Shown here one piece after another: positions 54,777-64,000 of a DNA stretch of 64,000 nucleotides. Below the pieces are notes generated by a model. That model saw only the letters and a list, made by a program, of their open reading frames with translations, was not told the origin of the DNA and searched no databases. Source of the DNA: Nemophila menziesii (lineage: Eukaryota; Streptophyta; Magnoliopsida; Boraginales; Hydrophyllaceae); NCBI GenBank assembly GCA_029959085.1, contig JARWIR010000031.1, positions 1,612,001-1,676,000 of the forward strand. The letters run 5' to 3'. Position 1 is the first letter of the stretch; the number at the start of each line of letters is the position of its first letter. The position numbers and the translations under genes were made by a program.

Positions 54777-57130
54777 TTTTGGTGGGAATTTTCCCACCAA
54801 ACAAATTGTCTTTGTTTTTCCCAACTATCCCAGTGTTGTTTCTATTCTTATGTCTTATGTTGTTGTTTCATTTCATGTACATTGTCCTTTTAGTAGCTGT
54901 GATGTATAATTTGTTTTTGTTTCGTGTTTTTTTTTTGCAGATTTTCAATATCTTCTTCTGTGTTAGTAGAGTTCAAATTGGGGGATGATAATGGTTTTAA
55001 TCCTCTTGAGTTATTACATTCATTTGCTAATATCAAGTATTATGTTAGTGAAATGTGGCCTTCTCTTTGTCATGCACTTGTGAAGTATGATTATTCATAT
55101 GGTTCGCGAAGTAGCAAACTTATTTCGGAAGCCGATTTTTCAACTGTTACTTGGTTAGTTGAGCATTCTGGCATAGCTGACTTACAAATAAATGTTATCG
55201 ATGGTAGTGTTTCAGTTAATACATAATTTGGTTATAGTGGAACATCAATTTCAACCAGTTCTTCTAGTGTTATTAATAGTTCAGTTTTGGTTCAATCTCC
55301 CCGGATTGTTATTCGATCAGGAGACGATTCTTTAATTTTGCTTCATAAACCTAAGAAACTTCGAAGCAATAACTGGGACAAACTATTAAAGTCATCCATA
55401 ACTTCTATGCACTTATTTGATCTTGTGATTCACATAACATCACACAATTATCCAAGTTTAGTATTACTTTTTCCGTAATTGATTTGTTAAAACAATAAAA
55501 TCTTTGTAATAAGCTTTGTGATTTTTTAAATCATTGTTTTTGTGTTATTTTTACTGTTTCCACTTTAAATGAGTTGTTTATCACATTATATTCCATTTAT
55601 ATATTGTATACTTTATTCTGGGTTTTTTTCTGGGTTTTATTCTCTGTATTCATTTGGTGGGAATTTTTCCACCAAACACACGGTATATTTTCTGTTGTAC
55701 TTTTTTCCTTCCTTTTAATTGTTTTTTTACTTTATAGCATGTCATTGTTGTTTCTTTGTTTATTACATTCAAACTTCTTTCTATTTTGTTTTTTTCATCC
55801 TGTTTGGTTCTTTTTTTTGTGTCTTCATTTGGTGAGATTTTCCCCCACCAAATCAAGTCTTACTAAGAAACCAATGGAAACCTATACAACACTACTAACA
55901 GATAGTAAATAATCAAACCTATACAACAATGGCTAGAAAGTAAACAAATAAAATCTATACAACAACTGATAAAAACCAATATTCTGAAAAAAATAAAGTT
56001 TCCTAAAAAGGTAAGTTTAAAAAATAAAGAAACTTTTCCCAAATATGTAAATTTACCAAGAAAGGAAACTTAACAAAATAAGCTCTGAGAAAGAATTAAA
56101 AAAAGTTTCTAAAAAAGGAAAGTTTCTAAATTAAGTCTTCGAGCATCTTATGTAGTTTTTTGGTTGCTTTTGTTTGTCCTAAAGTGTAGTTATCCAAGTG
56201 TTTTCAACACAAGTCCATTGAATTTTCAGTTTTTTTCTGTTTTCATTTGGTGGGAATGTTCCCACCAAATTATTCTACTTGTATTTGAAATATGTTTGTA
56301 TAAAACATTTCATATTGCATTCATTAATCTAATAATCATTCTTAATCTATAGATGCAACAACAAACAACGTAAACATCTGAAATATAATTACTTAATACA
56401 ATCAATACGAACTAAAATATTAACAACAAATAAGTTTAACAATAGTCTAATAAAATCAACTTTACATCTTTTGATGTAAGTTTTATTGTTTTCCCTCCAA
56501 TTACAAATCTATTTGTCTTTCTATCTTAAGTATCTACTATTAATTTTGTTGCTTGTGGCTTACTCTTCATTCCTTTTGCTTTTTCACTCTTCCCTATCTT
56601 GTAAAGAGCCTTTATCTATAGGTAGAATGACAATATTCTGCAAGCTCTTATGTGTTCCGGTTTCACTTTTTCTGAGCTTACAATCTTAAGTATACCATCA
56701 AGTGGCAATTTGTACCTCGTAGACATATTTTTTTCCTGTTATTAAAGTTACATAATATATTAGATACCAAATTCCATAAAATATATAGCATATGAATCTG
56801 AATAACATCTCAAACTAAGTAATTTCTAAGTATGTTCTGTTTTTTAGTTATGTTATGTAGGAGAATATCTACCAAACAGCAGTGACTTAAGTTTGTGTTT
56901 TTCTTTTATTTGGTGGGAAAATTCCCACCAAATGTCATTGACTTAAGTCTGATTTATTTGTATAACCTATGTGTTTTTTTTTGTTTTTTTTTTTGTGGGA
57001 TAATTCCCACCAAATATTATTGACTGTTTTCAAGTCGGATTTGACTTTTTTGGTGCCAATTCCCACCAAATATCACTTACTTTGGTGCCAATTTGAATCA
57101 TCTACTTTGGTGGGATTATTCTCACCAAAT
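54777..57130. repeat. Dispersed palindromes TTTGGTGGGA-N-TCCCACCAAA in the MULE
   Basis: Eight copies, at about 54777, 55653, 55827, 56245, 56908, 56992, 57047 and 57105. Each is 23-27 bp with variable centre (AATTTT, ATTTTT, ATGT, AAAA, ATAA) and some arm mismatches. The Pack-MULE has four full or near-full copies (48841, 48886, 48921, 49066) and several half sites (49101-49225). Confidence 0.85.
54946..55478 (+). pseudogene. Uncharacterised ORF remnant in the MULE
   Basis: After TTTTTTTTGCAG (54930-54941) the frame reads LGDDNGFNPLELLHSFANIK, YYVSEMWPSLCHALVKYDYS and on to a stop at 55224-55226. It reopens through PRIVIRSGDDSLILLHKPKK to 55478. Codon-like composition and the splice acceptor suggest a real exon, broken by one stop. 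I do not recognise the protein: it could be captured host sequence or part of an element-encoded protein. Confidence 0.45.
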
Positions 57131-58448
57131 TACCAGCTTTTCACATGCATAAATTACAAATCATAAATGTATTTTATACCTATTTTAGCATCAATTATTA
57201 ACTAATTATTGAATCTAGTAGAAATTTCATCATATCTTAACAGTTTAATTATTATTCTTATGATGTAAGTTCAATCTAAATTCAAACAATACTCACAATT
57301 CAATCTAAACTAAACAATAAATGATTAAGTACAGTTCATTCACATTCAAACTACAATTCAATCTTTTATGAACTGTAAATTACAGTTCAATTTAAACTAC
57401 AGTTTTGTTTCTTCTATGAACATAATTGTTAGAAACTTTCACCGTCAAGTGATTTTCACACTATTCATCTAACATAAGCATCTTATTTGCTCAAGTATCA
57501 CCATCAAGTTAATCGCACAACATAAACATACATTTTGCACTATTCTATCACTTTATTTTATAATTTTTTTTGTATATACATCAATAATCTTATCAATACA
57601 CTTTATTCACTATAACACGGATAAATTCACATTGATATTCGTTTATATGCTCGTATATGTTAATTTAGTGTCAAATTTCGAACCCTAGGTCATAGATTCA
57701 TCACGACATTATCATTATATCACTTTTTAATGCATGCTTTGCTATTTCACTATCAAATACTACTTTATATACAGAAATATTCTCAAAAGAATCAAAACAG
57801 CATACGTAATCAGTGCGTTACCTGATTTCCTTTTTTTTTTTTTGCTTTTTTTCGATTTTTGTTGTTGATTTTCCTTCTTGCTATTTGTTCTTCCCGATTC
57901 TTTGTGATTATGCTTTGATTTTGCTTTGATTATCCGCGATTATTGTGTGATTTGTTTTGTGTGCCTTTTGGTTTTCTTCTCTCCTCCTCTGAGTGTGTGT
58001 GGGCGCGTGTTTTTTGTTATGTGTTTTTGTGTGTACTGTGTGTTTTTGTTGGTTACCGATTTTGTTTTATATTGTTGTGTGAATTTTCCTTTTTAGTTTA
58101 TTATTTTGGCTTTTTTTTAAAGAAGGTTAGTTTTGTCTTTTGGTCCCATGATTTTGGGAAGTGGCTTTTAAGGGCAATGTGACCACCTCCTACGGTGGTT
58201 ATGGTAATTGCCGCAAATAAAAATATCTAAGTTGATATTGAAGGTTTTATAATATATTGTAAGTAGATAATATATTAATTTATAATTCATAATTATAAAC
58301 GAGCCCTTAACGAATTAGCTTGAGCATGCTTGTTTACTTAACGAGTTTAAAATGAAATTGAGCTTGTTTATATTAGAGCCAATCTAGAACGCTTTTTTTT
58401 CCGAGTCGAGCTCGAGTGGTTTGGTTCATTTACAACCCTAATCGTGAG

Positions 58449-58740
58449 AAATACCAATGCAATTATTAATTTTTGTTGTGAGATATGCCGAAGTGATAAT
58501 CAGAATTTTGAATGACCAAATCATGAAATATGTCAATATGATATTCAGACATTTGAATGCTCATTATATATGCTGATGTAATAATGAGACTTTTGAATGA
58601 TCATACAATATGCCCATAATCAGACTATATATGATCATGAAATATGTTGATTTAATAATGGATTTTTGAACGATCATGATATATGTTGATATGATAATCA
58701 GACTTTTGAATGATCATAATGTGTCAATCCCTTAGTTGAT
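58449..58740. repeat. ~39-bp tandem motif
   Basis: Successive units of the type GATCATGAAATATGTTGAT-, ATAATCAGACTTTTGAAT. Starts are spaced 33-41 bp apart (about 58525, 58560, 58601, 58634, 58673, 58713). The array began before the MITE (53200-53357) and recurs at 59350-59790. Confidence 0.75.
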
Positions 58741-59120
58741 GATCATAGAAGGCCAAATAATTTTTTTTATATTTTGACATTTTTCAGGTCGAGAATTTAT
58801 TTAGCCGACCCTTTAGTTAATGATCATAGGAGACGGGTAAAAAAATTTGACCTTTCGTCTGGAAAAGAATAAATCGACCCCACAGTTTTTAAACACAAGA
58901 GGAAAAGAATAAACCGAATCCTTAGTTTTCAAACACAAGAGGACAGTTAAAGGTTTGGTCTTTCGGATTTTTTAGGTTGAGAATTCCTTTGGCCGACCCC
59001 TGATCGATGATCATAGAAGGCCGGGTAAATTTTTTTGCATCTTTTATATTTTTAGGCCAGGAAAACAATAAACAGATCCCTTAGTTTTCAAACATAAAAG
59101 GCTAGTGAATAGTTTTGATC
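58741..59120. repeat. First units of the ~160-bp repeat
   Basis: Two to three diverged units with GATGATCATAG, GGCCGGGTAAA, GAATAAACCGA and TTAGTTTTCAAACACAAGAGG. Separated from the main array by the duplicated NPF flank. Confidence 0.7.
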
Positions 59121-59865
59121 TTTCGAAATAATTGGTGAAAACTCTGGATACTTTGTTTTAAACTTTTGGCAGTCAATCCTATGTATGTCTGGTAACTCTT
59201 TTATAGAGGGTATACGTGAAGCGAATTAAACTGCAATTCTATCCAAAAAAGAGATATTAAAACTATTTTCAAGTGCACTATATTCATTTTTCCTGTAGTA
59301 AAATGATAATTCATTATCATTCTTTAGAAGAAAATTAAGATATCATACGATCGTGAGTTATGTCGATTCGAGAATCGGGATTTTGAATGACCCATGTTGT
59401 GCCGACTCAAGTGTCAGACTTATCAAGGATCATAAAATATGTCAATGTAAATCAAAATTTTGGGGTGATAATGAAACATGTAGATGCACATATCATACTT
59501 TCGAGTGGTCGTAAGATATACCAATGCAATTATCATACTTTATGTGAGATATGCCGAATTGATAATCAGACTGTTGAATGACCAAATAATCATGAAATAT
59601 GCCAATATGATATTCGTATATTTGAGTGTTCATTATATATGCAAACGTAATAATGAGACTTTTCAATGATCATGAAATATAACGATGTAATAGTTAGACT
59701 CTATATGATCATGAAATATATTGATTTGGTGACTGGACCTTTGAATGACCATGGAATGCGCCGATATGATTATCGGGCTTTTGAATGGTGTCGATCCCCT
59801 AGTTGATGTTCATAGAAGACCAAATAAAAGTTTTGATATTTCGATAAATTTAGGTCGGGAATTTC
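59121..59865. repeat. Second copy of the NPF 3' flank (segmental duplication)
   Basis: 59121-59500 matches 52990-53357 (TTTTAAACTTTTGRCAGYC, GAATGACC(C/T)ATGTTGTGCC). 59501-59865 then matches 58449-58800. The unit is about 0.75-1.05 kb and includes both the 39-bp repeats and the start of the 160-bp repeat. No transporter exon is included. Confidence 0.8.
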
Positions 59866-60990
59866 TTTAGCTGACGCTTTAGTCGATGATCATAGGAAGC
59901 GGGTAAAAATATTTGACCTTTTTGACATTTTTAGTTCAGGAAAAGAATAAACTGACCCCATAGTTTTCAAACACAACAGTCTAGTGAATAGTTTTGGTTT
60001 TACGACTATTTCAGGGAGATAGTTTCTTTGACCGACCCCCTAGTTGATGATCGTAGGAGTTCTAGGGTAAAAAATTACACCTATCAACTTTTATAGGTTG
60101 GGAAAAGAATAATCTGACCCCTTAGTTTCCAAACACAAGAGGACAATTAAAAGTTTTGGTCTTTCGAATTCTTTAGGTTGAGATTTTCTTTGGTTGACCC
60201 CTAGTCGATGATCATAAAAGACCGGGTAAAAAGTATTGATCTTTTGATATTTTTAGGTCAGGAAAACAATATACAGATCCCTTAGTTTTCAAACATAAGA
60301 GACTAAAGTAAATTTTTGGTCTTTTGACATTTTCAGGTCAAGAATTCTTTTGGCCGACCCCTGGTCGATGATCATAGAAGGACATGTAAAAAGTTTTATC
60401 TTTCGATAATTTTAGGTCGGGTGAAGAATAAACTGGCCCCTTAATTTTCAAACACAAGAGGCTGGTGAAAGGTTTCGGTCTTTCGACATTTGCAGGATGG
60501 AAAATCCTTTGACCGACCCCCTGGACAATGATCATAGGAGGCCAGGTAAAAAAAATTCATCTGTCGATATTTGTAGGCCATGAAAAGAATAAACCGACCC
60601 CTTAGTTTTTAAACATAAGAGGTTGGTGAAAAGTTATGGTCTTTTGCCATTTTCAGGTTCGGATCCTTTAACCGGCCCCTAGTTGATGATCGTAGGAGGT
60701 CGGGTAAAAGGTTTTGATCTGTCGATATTTTTAAAGCGAGAAAAGAATAAATCGACCCCCTAGTAAATTATTATAGGAGGCCGGGGCAAATATTTTTTCA
60801 TCTATCAATATTTTTGGGCTGGGAAAAGAATAAACTTAACCCTTAGTTTTCAAACACAAAAGACTAGTGAAAAGTTTTAGTCTTTCGACATTTTCAGGTC
60901 GAGAAGTCCTTTGGCCGATCCCCTAGTCGATGATCATAGATGGTCGAGTAAAAAGTTTTGATCTTTTGACAATTTTAGGTCATGATTTCC
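59866..60990. repeat. ~160-bp tandem repeat array
   Basis: The phrase GACCCCYTAGTYGATGATCATAG recurs at about 59872, 60034, 60195, 60354, 60516, 60675, (60755) and 60918, a period of 159-163 bp with one ~80-bp half unit. Each unit also has GGGTAAAA, TTTTAGGTCGGGAAAAGAATAA and TTTTCAAACACAAGAGG. Units are diverged, so the array is old. Confidence 0.85.
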
Positions 60991-61646
60991 TTTATCTTCT
61001 TATTAGTAAATATGTGTTGTGGCTCATATACTAATTATGTAATGTTATGAATAATATACAATTCTAGCCTGAAACGTCATTTTGTAGTGTTTCCCTGCAT
61101 TGGAACACCAAGTTTCTTCCAAGAGAAAAGACTTCTTATGTTAGCTAAAAATGATTGATCTACTTGATTCCTTTCCCTCGGCGTATCGGGATTTATAGTT
61201 TGGTATGTATTCTCTTGGACAATACTCCACTCTTCATCTTTCTTTACTAAATAGAATTTTATATCCCCTCAGTTCTAGTGTGTACACACCTCTAGCCTTC
61301 TCTTCTTGGCCACCTTGTATATGTAAAATAGAGGGCTATCTTCGTGCACATGCCAACGCATGTCTTCATTAGTTAAAACTTTGTCGCACTAACTACTCTA
61401 AGTACTCAACCAACCTTGACAAAAGTGGATCTTCCTCGACAGGTGCTTATTTTTCGAGAATTTGTGGTTCCTCTACTCATACGCTTATTATTATGAATGT
61501 ATTTTTTTGCATAACTGTGTTGTTTATATGTGGTTGCTTATTTCTCACTAAAGAGTGATATCTTCTCTAGCAACCGAAGCGCATTCTAGCATCCTTGTCT
61601 TCCATTTTTTGTGATGAATTTCTCGCAGATCACGCTAACACCATGT
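60991..61646. other. Unassigned stretch
   Basis: A+T-rich, mixed composition. No ORF over 60 codons, terminal repeat or family resemblance that I can support. It ends at the target duplication of the next solo LTR. Confidence 0.4.
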
Positions 61647-62586
61647 TGTATTGTTGTCCTCTGAGATGTGATGTAAAATCCCACTCAAAGTATGATGACG
61701 TGCAAGTGCACGAGACGTCACAAGTAATGAAGTAAGTAAGTCGAGTATCATCTCCACAAGGATTAACAAGTTAATTGAGCACTTTAGTTCAAGTTTAGCA
61801 ATTCATTATGACGAAAAATGTAAGAAATAAATATATTTATTTGGTTTTCGGATTGAATAAATATTAAACTAAGTAACTTAAAGACTAATTACTATGAAAC
61901 CAAATTAAATAAAAGAGTTGTAAGAATTGGGAGAAAGCGTAGCTCGAAGAAACTCGTAATCACCACTAATTATTAATGGATCTCATTGCAGTTTTAGGAG
62001 AAATCAGGATATTGTTGCTATTTGGGATTTTAAAGTCTCCTTAAGTTCCTTTTGGATAAGTAAGGGGATTCTATCTAAACCTAAAGACCTCCCGAGTGAA
62101 TCCCACACATATTAGCTAGACGCCTAAAGTTCAAACCCTATACGATTACGAAGTTAGTTTGACTCTTTCGAGTCATCAACTCCAGAAGGTGATTTATCCT
62201 AGATTAACTACTAACCCCCTTTCCGGGTGTAATATAATAGCTAAGTAATCCAAATTATGTGTGCATCATATGAGAATTAACTAGAAAGATGAATACAACA
62301 ACATCAATTCCATGATTTATTTAATTGTAAAATCCGAAATTCATACAATATAAATCCAGATCATGGATTATCGTTCATACCCAAACATATATAGCTACTA
62401 ATTAGTTCATTATTAGCTAAAAAACAAAATATAATATGTTCATAATTAAATCAAAAAATGAAAAGAGGAAAAAATTTACACTAATTAAAGGTAATAAAAA
62501 GCGTTGTTCTTGATCTCCAACTATTGTCTCCTTGCTCTCCACGTTTCTAACTCTTCAAATTGTTAAGTCACATGTTTTATTGGTCA

Positions 62587-62686
<100 letters not shown>

Positions 62687-62775
62687 CCAAAAAATGTTTT
62701 ATTCCATATGGGCCAGCTTAAGTGAGTCAAAAGTGATATGTTTTAAATATTTTCAGTAAAAGTAGCATAACTTTC

Positions 62776-63450
62776 CAAGATGCGCTTTTATATCTTGGCT
62801 TGCTTTTCAAAACAGGTTGAGTACCAAAGCTAGAATGCTATAATAGGGTTGTATAATTAACCCTCTTTGTAGTTTTTGTAAAGTTGTAACAGAGGATCAT
62901 ATTCACCTCTTCTTTAGATGTTCTTTTACAAGAAGAATTCTTAATAGAGTGCTTATTGAATGTGATATTCATGTTATACCCAGAGATTTCGAGGAGTTAG
63001 CTGATATGGTTCATAATTTACCAAATGAAGAGCATAAAAATGGTGGTAAGTTCTATGTTTACTTCATACATTTACTTGATTTGGAGGGAAAGAAATGATA
63101 GAGAACATGGAAGTTCGGACTTGAATGAAAAGCTTATTGGTGGGAAATTATTCAAATGGAGAAATGGAAGTTAAAAGCTCAGGAATTTAAAAATGAAAGT
63201 ATTAAGAAGTTAATTGATAAACTAGATTTGGGCTAGGGAATGTCTTTTGTAATTGTTAGTTATTAATTGAGTTTTAGGCCTATTGGGCCGAGAAAAGTTT
63301 GTAATAGTTTTATTTAAGTTATGTTTTAGTAAAAGCCTCTTAAAGTAGTTAACTCATGTTGGGCTAATTGTTTAAGAAGGTTTAAAGTTGTAAGGACATA
63401 TGAAGTTGATTTTCATGATAATAAAACTTGATTTGATGATAAAAAAAAAC
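62776..63450 (+). mobile_element. 5'-truncated LINE, 675 bp
   Basis: Ends in GATGATAAAAAAAAAC. A perfect 13-bp duplication, TAGCATAACTTTC, at 62763-62775 and 63451-63463. The 5' part reads the C-terminal zinc-binding region of ORF2 (PLCSFCKVVTEDHIHLFFRC). Stops follow at KK** and after LDKLDLG. The 3' part is untranslated tail. A clear product of target-primed reverse transcription. Confidence 0.9.
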
Positions 63451-63902
63451 TAGCATAACTTTCACGTATCAACTTGGAATTGGAATCCCTTTTCACCAAT
63501 TGTACTAGACTCCAAGATATACTTTGTGTGTAAATTTCGTCAGCTAAATCACTACTAATTATTTGTTATGGTTTTTACAAGTTGACAGAAGTATTATGCC
63601 AGGAATTCCTACAGAGCTTTTAATGGACTTCTTGACTCTTTTTGCAACTTGGCTTGGGTTCTTTTTCACTTTTCGACTTCTTGACTTCATCTTGGACTCT
63701 AATATCATCAATTTGCCTAGGAGTTCCACACTCAACACACAAATCACCTAAAAAAATGCTTCAAACATATAATACTCCATTAATGAGCCACTAAATCAAA
63801 ATACGTTAAATATAAAGGATAAATCCCATATTTAAGTACTAAAATCCTATCAAATGATGTATCAAGAGTAAATTAATCATCACAAAAGGAGACATCATGT
63901 AT

Positions 63903-64000
63903 CTTAGAGGGAATCAAAAATTCGATTACGATAAACGATGTTAATTGATAAAGCATGAAAACTCCACATAGAATTTATTTGTGTAGGACTCACAATTGAG
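63903..64000. other. Unassigned right edge
   Basis: About 100 bp of A+T-rich DNA outside the solo LTR; nothing recognised. Confidence 0.5.

Larger units (their letters stand above)
53687..58214. mobile_element. MULE, 4528 bp, related to the Pack-MULE
   Basis: Left GAGAAAATTACCATCTAAGTC, right GGTTATGGTAATTGCCGC. A perfect 9-bp duplication, AAATAAAAA (53678-53686 and 58215-58223), though its low complexity weakens it. The left 100 bp align with 47040 onwards (ATTGTCTATAAAAGTC) and the right end with the Pack-MULE end (GGGCAAT..GACCACCTCCTACGG versus GGGCAAT..TACCTCCTTCTAGGG). No MuDR-type transposase was recognised. It has a gene-like 5' half with CT-rich leader, splice-like sites and one short ORF series, and an A+T-rich 3' half with palindromes. 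Confidence 0.75.
53366..58440. mobile_element. hAT-type MITE (~547 bp) split by a nested MULE
   Basis: Left end TAGAGCGGTAAACAAGTC, right end GGTTCATTTACAACCCTA; complementary with mismatches, and both arms continue with CGAG/CTCG runs. The 8-bp duplication is GTCGTGAG (53358-53365) and ATCGTGAG (58441-58448), 7 of 8 matching. The duplicated flank at 59505-59520 reads GGTCGTAAGATATACC, the empty site. Removing the MULE leaves 321 + 226 bp, close to the 551-bp MITE at 20136. Confidence 0.82.

Noticed and set aside
59866..60990. CRISPR-like array
   Set aside because: The repeats are ~160 bp, diverged and contiguous, with no constant short repeat plus unique spacers, and the context is plant nuclear DNA.

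Overview
The window is repeat-dense nuclear DNA of a flowering plant, most likely a eudicot. Evidence is spliced NRT1/PTR-family (NPF) transporter genes, LTR retrotransposons of both Ty3/gypsy (Athila-like) and Ty1/copia type, plant L1-type LINEs with DUF4283/zinc-knuckle ORF1 proteins, hAT and Mutator-like elements, and a captured plant actin fragment that keeps the actin intron. I cannot name the species. No rRNA, tRNA or CRISPR array was seen.

Layout. 1-5229 is the 3' end of a plus-strand Athila-like element with a second solo LTR inside it. 5235-7265 is a minus-strand LINE ORF1 remnant. A 181-bp MITE lies at 7671-7851. Two plus-strand LINEs follow head to tail: 8.3-10.5 kb (truncated in ORF2) and 10.5-16.5 kb (ORF1 and ORF2 present but broken). 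Next come a 702-bp hAT-type MITE (16698-17399), a possible gypsy LTR remnant, and a degenerate minus-strand copia (19.2-22.4 kb) holding a 551-bp hAT-type MITE.

23991-45196 is an NPF transporter pseudogene. Its last exon is split by about 19.3 kb of nested insertions: a minus-strand copia (25761-45083) carries in its 3' LTR an Athila-like element (26002-37492) plus the truncated tail of a second copy (37493-39494), and the Athila ORF3 is itself interrupted by another solo LTR (29542-31103). The Athila element has gag, protease and an integrase C-terminal tail but no reverse transcriptase, so it is non-autonomous.

45.6-47.0 kb is a foldback element with a duplicated arm. 47040-49325 is a Pack-MULE carrying pieces of actin and SERF/4F5 genes. 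An apparently intact NPF gene in four exons follows (50642-52818), a tandem paralogue of the broken copy. Its 3' flank carries a hAT-type MITE (53366-58440) into which a 4.5-kb MULE (53687-58214) related to the Pack-MULE has inserted. That flank was also tandemly duplicated and grades into 39-bp and ~160-bp tandem repeats (58.5-61.0 kb). The right end is a solo LTR (61652-63897) interrupted by a (TA)n tract and a 5'-truncated LINE with a 13-bp target-site duplication.

The only gene likely to serve the host is the intact NPF transporter. The most notable items are the Pack-MULE, a palindrome family shared by the two MULEs, the RT-less Athila element, and a hairpin at the start of three different LTR families.
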